Positions 8,633 to 16,970 of a DNA stretch of 64,000 nt are shown here, one piece after another (the stretch's first letter is position 1; every line of letters begins with the position of its first letter). The translations under genes and the position numbers were made by a program. Origin of the DNA: Actinomyces oris (GTDB taxonomy: Bacteria; Actinomycetota; Actinomycetes; Actinomycetales; Actinomycetaceae); the NCBI RefSeq assembly GCF_001553935.1, contig NZ_CP014232.1, positions 372,001 through 436,000 on the forward strand, read 5' to 3'. Under the pieces are notes generated by a model. It had not been told where the DNA came from, ran no database searches, and was given only the letters and a program-made list of their open reading frames with translations.

Positions 8633-9595
8633 TCAGTCCTCCTCGTGGAGGCGGTAGGCGAAGGAGTGGGACTGCCCCACCTTGAGGGCCATGAGGTCCT
8701 CCCCGCTGTTGAAGGCGTTGGGAGGGCAGGTCATGGGCTCGATGGCCACGCCGGGCCGGGAGAGCTCGTCGGCGGTGTAGGCCTGCACCCAGGGGACGTC
8801 CGAGCTCATGACGACGGCGCGGTTCCCCTGCCCGCCGCGCAGGCTCACCTCCCAGGTGCCCTCGGGCAGGGCGGTGTAGGCATTGTCCGTCTGGGTGGCC
8901 CCGACGAGCCGGCCGCACCGCCAGTCCCAGTCGGTGCCCTCCACGCTGCGCAGGCTCGTGGGCGCCATGTTCTCATCGACGTCGAGGACCTCGGCCGCCG
9001 GGATCGTCAGGACGCAGTCGTCCAGGGGCACCGAGCGCGTCAGGTAGGGGTGGCAGGACACGCCGTAGGGAGCGGGGGCGGGCTCACCCTTGACCTCCGG
9101 CGCGCCGGGGACTGGCGGGGTGGGGCGGGCCGCACCGACGTTGGTGGCGGTCACGGTCACGCTCAGTCCGCGCTCGGCGTCGAGCTCGAAGCAGGCGCTG
9201 GCCTCCAGGCTCCAGGGGTAGCCGTAGGAGGCCAGCAGGCTCAGCTCCAGGACGACGCGGCTGCGGGGGGCGCCGTCGTCGGCGCCGGAGGGGTCGTCGT
9301 CGGCGACCTGCCAGTCCATCCAGCCGGCCAGGCCGTGGAGGGCCGAGCCACTGGCCGGCTCGTTGCAGCCCACGAGGAACTCGGTGCCCGCATAGTCGTA
9401 GCGGGACCCTGCGATGCGGTTGGCCCACGGCAACAGGGTCTTTCCCTGCCAGCCTGCGGGCAGCGTGGCCTCGGCGTCGAAGGGCATGATGAGGTCGCGC
9501 CCCTGGCGGCGCAGGTGGACGAGCATGGCACCCGATGAGGCAATACGCGCCTCGTAGTCGCCGGCGACCAGGTCGATGAGTTCTCCGTTAATCAT
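8633..9595 (-). CDS. Aldose 1-epimerase family protein
   Basis: 320-residue GalM-fold protein (beta sandwich, cytoplasmic). Family residues visible: LPWANRIAG (substrate Arg), SALHGLAGW (His), YGVSCHPYL (second His, general acid) and near the C-terminus IEPMTCPPNAFNSGEDL with the catalytic base Glu. Such proteins interconvert anomers of hexoses or related sugars. It follows the LacI gene by 87 bases on the same strand and may be in one transcript with it. The substrate is unknown; its position inside the inositol island suggests a sugar or inositol derivative, but this is not shown. Confidence 0.85.
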   Translation of the reverse strand: MINGELIDLVAGDYEARIASSGAMLVHLRRQGRDLIMPFDAEATLPAGWQGKTLLPWANRIAGSRYDYAGTEFLVGCNEPASGSALHGLAGWMDWQVADDDPSGADDGAPRSRVVLELSLLASYGYPWSLEASACFELDAERGLSVTVTATNVGAARPTPPVPGAPEVKGEPAPAPYGVSCHPYLTRSVPLDDCVLTIPAAEVLDVDENMAPTSLRSVEGTDWDWRCGRLVGATQTDNAYTALPEGTWEVSLRGGQGNRAVVMSSDVPWVQAYTADELSRPGVAIEPMTCPPNAFNSGEDLMALKVGQSHSFAYRLHEED

Positions 9596-9682
9596 GGTTC
9601 CTGTCCCAGTGTTCGGGGCGTGCGCCCCTCGGTTATGGCTTCCTCGTTCCTCGGTGAGGTTTACCGTAGGCCGCGTGCCGCA

Positions 9683-10762
9683 TCAGGCACAGGCCTCATC
9701 CCGACGCTCGCACGGCAGGGCCGTCGTGTCGCGGACAACGAGCTCGGGGACCACCCGGTAGAGGCGGCCCCCCAGAGGCCGGTCCTCACCGGCCACCTCC
9801 GCCGGAATCTTGCCATCCTGACCCGAGTGCATCCGGGCCAGCAGCGCCCGGACCGCCACCTCGGCGATGAGGCGGGCGTCCTGTCGCACCGTGGTCAGGG
9901 AGAAGGCCGAGGAGGCCGTGACCGGGATGCCGTCGTAGCCGGTGACGGCCAGGTCCTGCGGCACCCTCACCCCTTGACGGCGCAGCTCCATGAGAGCCCC
10001 GACGGCGCAGTGGTCGTTGAAGCACAAGAGCGCCTCGGGCAGCTCACCGGCCTCGATGAGGTAGTGGACCGCCCTGGCACCGCTGTCCTCATCGCCTCCC
10101 CCGGGCACCACCCGCGCGCCTCGTCCCAGCCCCCGGCTCTCCATGGCCTGGCCGAACCTCTGGATGCGTCGCCCCGCGGCGGTCTGACTCCCGCCGTCCA
10201 CGTGGGTGATGCGGCGCCTCCCGGTGTCGACCAGGTGATCGACGAGCATCTGGATACCGACGTCGTCACGTGAGTGGACCTCATCGACGTCCTCCATCTC
10301 GATACTGGTCCCGATGAGGACCGCCGGTGGACGGTCCCCGATGCTGGCCAGGGCGTCCACGGAGAAGTCGGGGTCGACCAGGATGAGGCCCTCGCAGCGC
10401 TGGAGCAGCAGTGAGCGCAGCCCGTCGGCCACATCGCGGTGCGGGGTGGAGGTGGCCAGCACCAGCGCGTGCTCCAGGGCGGAGGCCGCCTGGAAGAGCC
10501 CGTCCACAATGAGGCCCTGGTAGGCCTGCCCAATGGCGAAGCTGGCACCGATGAGCCCGGTGTGGCTACGGCGCAGGAACTGGGCGCGCGGGTCGGCCTG
10601 GTAGCCGAGCTCGGAGGCGATGCGCAGGATCTCGCCACGGGTCTTCTCGGCGACGCCGTCGGAGCCGTTGAGAGCCGCCGAGACGGTGGAGATGGAGCGA
10701 CCGGCACGTTCGGCGACGGTCCTGATCGTGACCCGCCCGCCTCGTCCTCGAGGTCCTTCCAC
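9683..10762 (-). CDS. LacI-family transcriptional regulator
   Basis: 359 residues if started at the GTG at 10762, which has GGGGAG nine bases upstream and puts the helix-turn-helix (TIRTVAERAGRSISTVS) close to the N-terminus. An ATG at 10852 and a GTG at 10783 are also in frame, but their extra residues look non-coding (Arg/Gly-rich). The periplasmic-binding-protein-like effector domain runs from about residue 60 to the end, with TGLIGASFAIGQAYQGLI, CFNDHCAVGALMEL and LAVTGYDGIPV. It may control the epimerase gene downstream and perhaps the divergent dehydrogenase-transporter unit. Ligand unknown. Confidence 0.85.
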   Translation of the reverse strand: MEGPRGRGGRVTIRTVAERAGRSISTVSAALNGSDGVAEKTRGEILRIASELGYQADPRAQFLRRSHTGLIGASFAIGQAYQGLIVDGLFQAASALEHALVLATSTPHRDVADGLRSLLLQRCEGLILVDPDFSVDALASIGDRPPAVLIGTSIEMEDVDEVHSRDDVGIQMLVDHLVDTGRRRITHVDGGSQTAAGRRIQRFGQAMESRGLGRGARVVPGGGDEDSGARAVHYLIEAGELPEALLCFNDHCAVGALMELRRQGVRVPQDLAVTGYDGIPVTASSAFSLTTVRQDARLIAEVAVRALLARMHSGQDGKIPAEVAGEDRPLGGRLYRVVPELVVRDTTALPCERRDEACA

Positions 10763-10920
10763 GGCAGACGTCTCCCCTTCCACGCCGTTGTGCCTCACGG
10801 ATCGGCACGATCCGCGGGATCCGGAGTCCATCCTTGGACACCGGTTGAGCACATCCTATCCGACAACACCGGTGAGCACGAGGCCCTACTCAGAGAGGTC
10901 ATCAGACCTCATACTTCCCT

Positions 10921-10935
10921 CTTGTCAGGACAAAG
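10921..10935. promoter_or_regulatory. Operator C of the inositol regulon
   Basis: CTTGTCAGGACAAAG: a perfect TTGTC-AG-GACAA palindrome, identical over 15 bases to operator D at 14036. It overlaps the -35 of the promoter at 10922-10950, so a bound regulator should block RNA polymerase. Confidence 0.75.
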
Positions 10936-10950
10936 GTGCTCTGATATCTT
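10922..10950 (+). promoter_or_regulatory. Promoter of the dehydrogenase-iolT unit
   Basis: -35 TTGTCA (10922-10927), 17-base spacer, -10 TATCTT (10945-10950) preceded by TGA. The -35 is part of operator C. Confidence 0.6.
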
Positions 10951-11042
10951 CCTGTGACGTCATTAACGACGGGTGTTTCCTGGGGCTTCCGGAGACACCT
11001 CCACACACGCAGCAGCCGACAATGTTGTCGGGAAGGACCGTT

Positions 11043-12239
11043 ATGGCCAATAAGTCAATACTGGGCATCGGAGTCATCTCCCTGGGCTGGATGGGACGGC
11101 TTCACTCCCGCAGCTACCGCGCCATCGCCGAGCGCTTCCCCGAGCTGGGGGTGACCCCACGGCTGGTCGCCGCCGCGGACCCGGTGGACGAGGTGCGTCA
11201 GGAGGCGGTGGACAACCTGGGCTTCGAGCGCGCCTACGCCGACTACCGCGACCTGCTGGCCGACCCCGAGGTGGAGGCCGTCTCCATCTGCGCCCCCAAC
11301 TTCCTCCACCACGAGATGGCCCTGGCGGCCGTCGAGGCCGGCAAGCCCTTCTGGATCGAGAAGCCCATGGGGGTCAGCGCCGAGCAGTCCCGGCAGATCG
11401 CCCAGGCCGCAGAGAAGGCGGGGCTGATGACCGCCGTCGGCTTCAACTACCGCCACACCCCGGCCATCGAGTACCTGCGCTCCCTGGTACGCGGCGGCGA
11501 GCTCGGCCGGATCACGAACGTGCGCGTGTGGTTCATCGCCGACTACAACTCCTCCCCCCTGGGACCGTTGACCTGGCGGGCCTCGAAGGAGAAGGCCGGG
11601 GCCGGCGTCGTGCCCGATCTCATGAGCCACGGGGCGGACCTGGCCCAGTACATCGTGGGTCGCATCGCCTCGGTCACCGCGGTCACCGACACCTTCATCA
11701 CCGAGCGCCCCATCCCCACCAAGATGGGCATCGGCCACTCGGGCTTCGAGATCGGCGACGAGGTGGGCCCGGTGGAGAACGAGGACTACGTCTCCATGCT
11801 CGTGCGCTTCGAGAACGGCACCGTGGGCACCATGGAGTCCTCCCGCGTCAGCGTGGGACCGCGCGCCGAGTACGTCATCGAGGTCTACGGCACGAAGGGC
11901 TCGGCCCGCTGGAACTTCGAGCGCCTCAACGAGCTGGAGATCTGCCCCGTGCTCGACGGCGGCGCCTCCCACGGCTACACCCGCGCCATGGCCGGCCCCC
12001 AGTGGGGCCAGTGGCAGCGCTTCCAGCCCGCCATCGGCACCTCCATGGGCTTCGACGACATGAAGGCCATCGAGGCCGCGCAGTTCATCGAGTCGATCCT
12101 CACCGGCAAACAGGTGGCCCCCTCGGCCGCCGACGCCTGGTGCGCCGCGGAGGTCGACGAGGCCGTCGTCGCCTCAGCAGCCGACGGCCAGTGGCACGAG
12201 GTCCCCCGCGTCGAGGGACGCACCACCTTCGACGCCTGA
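11043..12239 (+). CDS. Second Gfo/Idh/MocA oxidoreductase of the inositol cluster
   Basis: 398 residues from the ATG at 11043 (GGAAGG ribosome site six bases upstream; an in-frame ATG at 11022 is less well placed). Rossmann motif near GIGVISLGWMG, EKP motif with Lys107, and a PDLMSHGADL stretch giving Asp192 and His196, spaced as in inositol dehydrogenases. It has its own promoter with operator C and precedes iolT, so it probably oxidises another inositol stereoisomer (scyllo- or chiro-inositol) or a methylated inositol and feeds scyllo-inosose into the pathway. That substrate choice is inference. It is clearly diverged from the iolG at 6957. Confidence 0.85.
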   Translation: MANKSILGIGVISLGWMGRLHSRSYRAIAERFPELGVTPRLVAAADPVDEVRQEAVDNLGFERAYADYRDLLADPEVEAVSICAPNFLHHEMALAAVEAGKPFWIEKPMGVSAEQSRQIAQAAEKAGLMTAVGFNYRHTPAIEYLRSLVRGGELGRITNVRVWFIADYNSSPLGPLTWRASKEKAGAGVVPDLMSHGADLAQYIVGRIASVTAVTDTFITERPIPTKMGIGHSGFEIGDEVGPVENEDYVSMLVRFENGTVGTMESSRVSVGPRAEYVIEVYGTKGSARWNFERLNELEICPVLDGGASHGYTRAMAGPQWGQWQRFQPAIGTSMGFDDMKAIEAAQFIESILTGKQVAPSAADAWCAAEVDEAVVASAADGQWHEVPRVEGRTTFDA

Positions 12240-12297
12240 GCCGCCCCCACCGCACCTTATCTTTTCAATCCACCACCACCCACCCATCACAACAACC

Positions 12298-12319
12298 CCT
12301 GCGGCATCGTCGCCGCAGG
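12298..12319 (+). other. Intercistronic hairpin before iolT
   Basis: CCTGCGGC and its complement with a 6-base loop, 58 bases after the dehydrogenase stop and 18 before the iolT start codon. An 8-bp stem this close to the ribosome site AGAGGAG may tune iolT expression or mark a processing site. No own promoter for iolT is evident. Confidence 0.45.
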
Positions 12320-12337
12320 ACTGAGAGGAGACCCCCT

Positions 12338-13993
12338 ATGTCTCAGGGAGTCACAACGTCCCTGCGTGGACTCACCAGGGAAGAGCTCAACAAGGCGGTG
12401 GCCGAGACGCCGCCTTCGGGCAAGCACCGCGGCGTCATCGCCATCGCCGCCGTGGCCACGCTCGGCTCACTGCTCTTCGGCTACGACACCGGTGTCATCT
12501 CCGGCGCCCTGCCATACATGTACATGCCCTTCGACGCCAAGGGCCTCCAGCTGACCTCCTTCGAGGAGGGCGCCATCGGCGGCACCCTGCTGGTCGGCGC
12601 GGCGCTGGGCGCGCTGCTGGGCGGCCTCATGTCGGACCGCTGGGGCCGGCGCCACAACATCACCTTCCTGGCCTTCCTGTTCTTCGCCGGCGCGATCGGC
12701 ACCACCATCGCCCCCAACGTCTGGGTCATGTACCCCTTCCGCGTCGTCCTGGGCTTCGCCGTCGGAGCCGCCTCCGCGACAGTCCCCGTCTACCTGGCGG
12801 AGACGGCCCCCAAACGCATCCGCGGCTCCATCGTGGCCATCGACCAGCTCATGATCGTCACCGGCCAGCTGCTCGCCTTCTCGATGAACGCCATCATCAA
12901 CTCCCTCCAGGGCGGCCCGCGGGTCACCATCGCCGAGGACCCCAGCGGGCACTTCACCCCGGGCCAGTACGTCTTCGACGAGATCGCCAAGCTCCAGTCC
13001 TCCAAGGGCGGCCCGATGAACGCCGAGCAGTACCACGCCTTCCTCGACCAGCTCAGCATCAGCGCCGGTAACGGCGAGGCCTGGCGCTACATGCTGGTCC
13101 TGTGCTCCATCCCGGCCGTGGCCCTGTGGATCGGCATCCGCCTCATGCCCGAGTCCTCGCGCTGGTACCTGGCCAAGGAGCGCCTCTACGACGCCATCGG
13201 CGCCCTCAAGCGCGTGCGCGTCCCGGAGAAGGACGGCTCCATCGAGGACGAGATCATGGAGATGGTCGAGGCCCGCCGGCACGAGAAGGACGAGGAGTCC
13301 CAGCGCAAGGGCTTCAGCCACGTCATGGCCACGCCCTGGCTGCGCAAGCTGCTGCTGGTCGGCATCTTCCTGGCCGTGGTCAACCAGACCACCGGCGTCA
13401 ACACCGTCATGTACTACGCCCCCAAGGTGCTGGAGTACGCCGGCATGTCCACCTCAGCCTCCATCACCGCACAGGTGGCCAACGGCGTCATGTCGGTCAT
13501 CGGCTCCGCCATCGGCGTCTGGCTCATCCTGAAGTTCCGGCGCCGCCAGGTCCTCATCGGCGACGTCATCGGCGTGGGCTTCACCCTGCTGGGCATCGCA
13601 GCGACCTTCCAGTTCTTCATCGCCCCGCACATGGCCAACCACACCACTCCGCCCACCTGGGCCGCCTATCTCATCCTCGGGCTCATGTCGGTCTTCATGC
13701 TCATCGTGCAGTCCTCCAACGGCACGATCGTGTGGACGATGATGGGTGAGATCTTCCCGGCCAACGTCCGCGGCATCATGAACGGCACGGCGATCTTCTG
13801 CATGTGGACCGCCAACGCCATCATCACCTGGACCTTCCCGCCCATGATGGAGACCCTGGGCGGCGGCATCACCTACACCATCTACGGCGTGCTCAACCTG
13901 GTCGTCGCCGTCGTCCTGTTCAAGATCATGCCGGAGACCAAGGACAAGTCCCTGGAGGAGATCGAGGTCGAGATGGAGAAGCTCTACTCCTGA
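12338..13993 (+). CDS. iolT: MFS sugar porter, probable myo-inositol/proton symporter IolT
   Basis: 551 residues from the ATG at 12338 with AGAGGAG upstream. Twelve-helix sugar-porter family: GSLLFGYDTGVISGAL in helix 1, DRWGRRHN between helices 2 and 3, VPVYLAETAPKRIRG after helix 4, PESSRWYL after helix 6, NQTTGVNTVMYYAP in helix 7 and PETKDKSLEE at the C-terminus. The family is usually about 450-500 residues. The extra length is an insertion of about 55 hydrophilic residues between helices 5 and 6 (about 190-245), expected on the outer face. The genes around it make inositol the likely substrate. Confidence 0.88.
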   Translation: MSQGVTTSLRGLTREELNKAVAETPPSGKHRGVIAIAAVATLGSLLFGYDTGVISGALPYMYMPFDAKGLQLTSFEEGAIGGTLLVGAALGALLGGLMSDRWGRRHNITFLAFLFFAGAIGTTIAPNVWVMYPFRVVLGFAVGAASATVPVYLAETAPKRIRGSIVAIDQLMIVTGQLLAFSMNAIINSLQGGPRVTIAEDPSGHFTPGQYVFDEIAKLQSSKGGPMNAEQYHAFLDQLSISAGNGEAWRYMLVLCSIPAVALWIGIRLMPESSRWYLAKERLYDAIGALKRVRVPEKDGSIEDEIMEMVEARRHEKDEESQRKGFSHVMATPWLRKLLLVGIFLAVVNQTTGVNTVMYYAPKVLEYAGMSTSASITAQVANGVMSVIGSAIGVWLILKFRRRQVLIGDVIGVGFTLLGIAATFQFFIAPHMANHTTPPTWAAYLILGLMSVFMLIVQSSNGTIVWTMMGEIFPANVRGIMNGTAIFCMWTANAIITWTFPPMMETLGGGITYTIYGVLNLVVAVVLFKIMPETKDKSLEEIEVEMEKLYS

Positions 13994-14035
13994 CCCACCC
14001 CCAGCGCACGCGCTCCCGGGAGGACCCGAGAAGGG

Positions 14036-14050
14036 CTTGTCAGGACAAAG
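14036..14050. promoter_or_regulatory. Operator D of the inositol regulon
   Basis: CTTGTCAGGACAAAG, identical to operator C. It overlaps the -35 of the iolE promoter, 43 bases after the iolT stop. Confidence 0.75.
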
Positions 14051-14065
14051 TCCTGTTGCTAGGTT
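14037..14065 (+). promoter_or_regulatory. Promoter of iolE
   Basis: -35 TTGTCA (14037-14042), 17-base spacer, -10 TAGGTT (14060-14065). The layout copies the promoter at 10922. It predicts a 5' leader of about 165 bases before the iolE ATG; I see no obvious structured element in it. Confidence 0.55.
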
Positions 14066-14237
14066 CGAGGCACGGGCCCACCGCCCGGCACCGACGCCGG
14101 CATCCTACTCCCGGGAGCGCACCACTGGCGGCCCCGAGCCGACGGCGCAGCAGCCGCCCGCGCCTCACCGCCATCTCATCACCACCCACCCCACTCACCA
14201 CCGCACATCACCACACGAGCGAGAACACGGAGCAACG

Positions 14238-15164
14238 ATGTCCTTCACCCTCGACCCTGCAACCGCCATCTCCGACCCCCACGGCATCTCCTGGGGCATG
14301 CACCCGATCACCTGGCGCAATGACGACATCCCCGAGGTCGGCGCCTTCAACACCCTGGAGGACATGCTCCTGGACCTGGCCGACACCGGCTACGCGGGCA
14401 CCGAGTGCGCCGGCTTCTTCCCGCCCAAGGAGGAGGTCAAGGCCGCCGCCGAGGCCCGCGGCATCAAGATCGTCGCCCAGTGGTTCTCCTCCTTCATCCT
14501 GCGCGACGGCGTCGAGGCCGTCATCCCCGACTTCGAGGCCACCTGCGCCTACCTGGAGTACCTGGGCGCCACCCGCGTCGTCGTCTCCGAGCAGACCGGC
14601 TCGGTCCAGGGCATCCGCGACGTCTGCATCTTCACCAACAAGCCGGTGCTCACCGAGGAGCAGTGGCCGGTGCTGGCCGAGGGCCTCAACCGGCTGGGCG
14701 ACGTTGCCCACGCCCACGGCCTGGAGCTCGTCTACCACCACCATCTGGGCACGGTCATTCAGACCAAGGAGGAGACCATCCGCCTCATGGAGCTGACCGA
14801 CCCGGCCAAGGTCTCCCTCCTGTTCGACACCGGCCACGCCTACGTGGGTGACGGCGACGTCATGGGTCTGCTGGAGGCCACCATCGGCCGCGTCAAGCAC
14901 GTCCACTTCAAGGACGTGCGTCCCGAGAAGATGGAGGAGTCCAAGGCTGCCGAGCGCTCCTTCCTCGACTCCTTCCTGGCCGGCATGTTCACCGTCCCCG
15001 GCGACGGCACGATCGACTTCACCGTCCCCTACAAGTTCCTCGTGGACCACGGCTACTCCGAGTGGATCCTAGTGGAGGCCGAGCAGGACCCGGCCATCGC
15101 CAACCCCCTGGAGTACGCCCGCAAGGCACACGCCTACCTTGAGGGAACCCTCTTCAAGGCCTGA
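14238..15164 (+). CDS. iolE: myo-inosose-2 dehydratase IolE
   Basis: 308 residues from the ATG at 14238 (GGAG six bases upstream). Xylose-isomerase-like TIM barrel that dehydrates scyllo-inosose to the trihydroxy-dione used by IolD. Visible metal/substrate stretches: SWGMHPITWRNDD at the N-terminus, ELVYHHHLGTVIQ, LLFDTGHAYVGDGD and HVHFKDVRPE. Normal length for the family. It has its own operator and promoter and is followed by a strong terminator, so it forms a single-gene unit closing the inositol island. Confidence 0.93.
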   Translation: MSFTLDPATAISDPHGISWGMHPITWRNDDIPEVGAFNTLEDMLLDLADTGYAGTECAGFFPPKEEVKAAAEARGIKIVAQWFSSFILRDGVEAVIPDFEATCAYLEYLGATRVVVSEQTGSVQGIRDVCIFTNKPVLTEEQWPVLAEGLNRLGDVAHAHGLELVYHHHLGTVIQTKEETIRLMELTDPAKVSLLFDTGHAYVGDGDVMGLLEATIGRVKHVHFKDVRPEKMEESKAAERSFLDSFLAGMFTVPGDGTIDFTVPYKFLVDHGYSEWILVEAEQDPAIANPLEYARKAHAYLEGTLFKA

Positions 15165-15226
15165 GACGTCGCGGGGTTCGCGCGGACTCCCCCTCCAGGC
15201 GGGCCCCACCGGCTGACGTCTCACCT

Positions 15227-15260
15227 CGACGCTCCCGACCAGTGATGGTCGGGAGCGTCG
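15227..15260 (+). terminator. Terminator after iolE
   Basis: Perfect 14-bp stem (15227-15240 with 15247-15260), 6-base loop AGTGAT, followed by TCGTTCC. Confidence 0.8.
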
Positions 15261-15408
15261 TCGTTCCCGGGGTGCCACAGGCAACCGCCCGGGGCGAGCC
15301 GCCCACCCCCGCTGAGGCCCGACGACCATCACCCTTCACTCATGCGCACCGGCGGGTTTATTCTGAAAAGGGCACTCTTGACCGCGATGACGCACAGGAG
15401 GAGAGGTC

Positions 15409-15885
15409 ATGTCCTCGTCACAGGTTCCAGGCACAGTGCATGGGTTCTTCTCCGATGTCCGCCGCTGGGAGCGCACGGATCACCGCCTCACCTGGAGCGA
15501 CGCCCTGCTGGTCGCCTACTGCGCCGTCATCTGGGTCGTCTGCGTAGGCCTGGGGAAGCTTGGCAATCTGCTCGAAGAGGCCTCCCCCACCTCGAGCGCA
15601 CTTCTCTGGTGCATCGCCGGGCTCACGGCCTGGATGGCCCTGCCACCGCTGCAGCTCATCACCCCCTGGCCGCCTGCCAGACGGGCGCTGCGAGCCGCGG
15701 TCTCGATCCTCTCGATCGGCGCAGGAGCAGCCGCTCTCGGCCTGCTTCATGGGATCGGACTGACGACCCAGCGCACTGCTCTTTGGGACCACCTGCTTAC
15801 CACGACCCTGCCCGCGGCGGGGCTCATCTTCCTGGGCGTCTCCGGGATCGCCACGCTGCTGCGCACCGCCGCAACACCCCGTTGA
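15409..15885 (+). CDS. Small multi-pass membrane protein, function unknown
   Basis: 158 residues with a strong ribosome site (AGGAGGAGAGG) before the ATG. About four hydrophobic segments (near residues 32-52, 62-85, 92-115, 130-150) in an otherwise short protein. The first 25 residues are hydrophilic and probably cytoplasmic. I do not recognise a family. A strong terminator follows 30 bases after the stop, so it stands alone between iolE and the TauE-like gene. Confidence 0.65.
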   Translation: MSSSQVPGTVHGFFSDVRRWERTDHRLTWSDALLVAYCAVIWVVCVGLGKLGNLLEEASPTSSALLWCIAGLTAWMALPPLQLITPWPPARRALRAAVSILSIGAGAAALGLLHGIGLTTQRTALWDHLLTTTLPAAGLIFLGVSGIATLLRTAATPR

Positions 15886-15915
15886 CGCAGCCCCAGGCAG
15901 CACTCACGCAAGCCA

Positions 15916-15956
15916 CCATCGACGGCGAGGACCCCACCGGCCCTCGCCGTCGATGG
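15916..15956 (+). terminator. Terminator after the small membrane protein
   Basis: Perfect 15-bp stem (15916-15930 with 15942-15956) with an 11-base loop. An ATG at 15953 lies inside the right arm, which argues against that codon as the start of the next gene. Confidence 0.8.
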
Positions 15957-16018
15957 CTATGATTAGTCCGGACAAAGTTCAGGCCAGACTCCGACTCTTC
16001 TCACCGCTGAGAGGTCCC

Positions 16019-16792
16019 GTGCTCCCCACCTTGACCACCACCGCCTGGATCCTGCTCGTGGTCGTGGCGGCCCTGTGCGGTATCGCCAAGACCGCCCTGC
16101 CCGGGGCGGCCACCATCGCCGTGGCCCTGTGCACCGCGGCACTGCCGGCCAAGGAGTCCACCGGCGCCATCCTGCTCATGCTCATGACCGGCGACCTTTT
16201 GGCAGTGTGGAGCTATCGCGGCGACGCGGACTTCCGCATGCTGCGCAGGCTCGTCCCGGCGGTCCTGGCCGGCGTCGGCGCCGGCGCCCTGTTCCTGCAC
16301 CTGGCCTCCAACGACTCCTCTCGCCGCCTCATCGGCGCCATCCTGCTGATCCTGGTCGCCGTCACGCTGTACCAGCGCCGCTCGGCCACCAGGAACAGGT
16401 CCGACGACGCCCCCGAGGTGGCACGTCCAGCCCCGGCCGGCAGCCGCCTGGCCCGCCTGGTCTACGGAAGCCTGGCCGGCTTCACCACGATGGTCGCCAA
16501 CGCCGGCGGACCGGTGACCTCCATGTATTTCCTGGCCTGCCGCTATCCGGTCAAGGCCTTCCTGGGGACGACGGCCTGGTTCTTCTTCCTGGTCAACCTG
16601 GTCAAGCTGCCCTTCTCCGTCTCAGCCGGCCTGGTCAACCCCACGACCCTGTCGCTGGCGGCGATCGCCGCACCGGTCGTCATCGCCTCGGCCCTGGCCG
16701 GTCGGCACCTCGCCGAGCACATGGATCAGCGGGTCTTCGAGCCGATCATCGTCGTCCTGACCGTCATCTCAGCACTGCCCCTGCTGCGCTAG
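16019..16792 (+). CDS. TauE/SafE-family anion exporter
   Basis: 257 residues if started at the GTG at 16019 (GAGAGG about 6 bases upstream), which places the start just before helix 1, as in the family. In-frame ATGs at 15953 and 15959 are less likely because they fall in the preceding terminator or directly after it. About eight membrane segments in two halves. The repeated motif appears as GIAKTALPGAATI in the first half and GFTTMVANAGGPVTSMY in the second, with a polar linker between. These proteins export sulfite, sulfoacetate or similar anions; the substrate here is not evident. A TATGAT hexamer at 15958-15963 may be its -10. Confidence 0.8.
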   Translation: MLPTLTTTAWILLVVVAALCGIAKTALPGAATIAVALCTAALPAKESTGAILLMLMTGDLLAVWSYRGDADFRMLRRLVPAVLAGVGAGALFLHLASNDSSRRLIGAILLILVAVTLYQRRSATRNRSDDAPEVARPAPAGSRLARLVYGSLAGFTTMVANAGGPVTSMYFLACRYPVKAFLGTTAWFFFLVNLVKLPFSVSAGLVNPTTLSLAAIAAPVVIASALAGRHLAEHMDQRVFEPIIVVLTVISALPLLR

Positions 16793-16931
16793 CCCGGTCC
16801 GGCTGCCGGGCCGCGTCCAGCACGCAGCCGAGCATCCCCTATTTCTCCGGCCCACAAAACAGGCTTCCACCAGCGGTTATTTCCCTCAAACACGCCTGTC
16901 TGACATCACATCGCCAGTCCATGGCGGAGCG

Positions 16932-16960
16932 TTGACGCGATTTATCCTGACCGTTACCGT
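16932..16960 (+). promoter_or_regulatory. Promoter of the 133-residue membrane protein
   Basis: -35 TTGACG (16932-16937), 17-base spacer, -10 TACCGT (16955-16960). It predicts a transcript starting only about four bases before the ATG at 16971, i.e. nearly leaderless. Confidence 0.5.
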
Positions 16961-16970
16961 ATTCATCAGT

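Noticed and set aside
15953..16018. Earlier start codons for the TauE/SafE gene
   Set aside because: The first ATG is part of the preceding terminator stem; the GTG at 16019 with GAGAGG fits the family start better.
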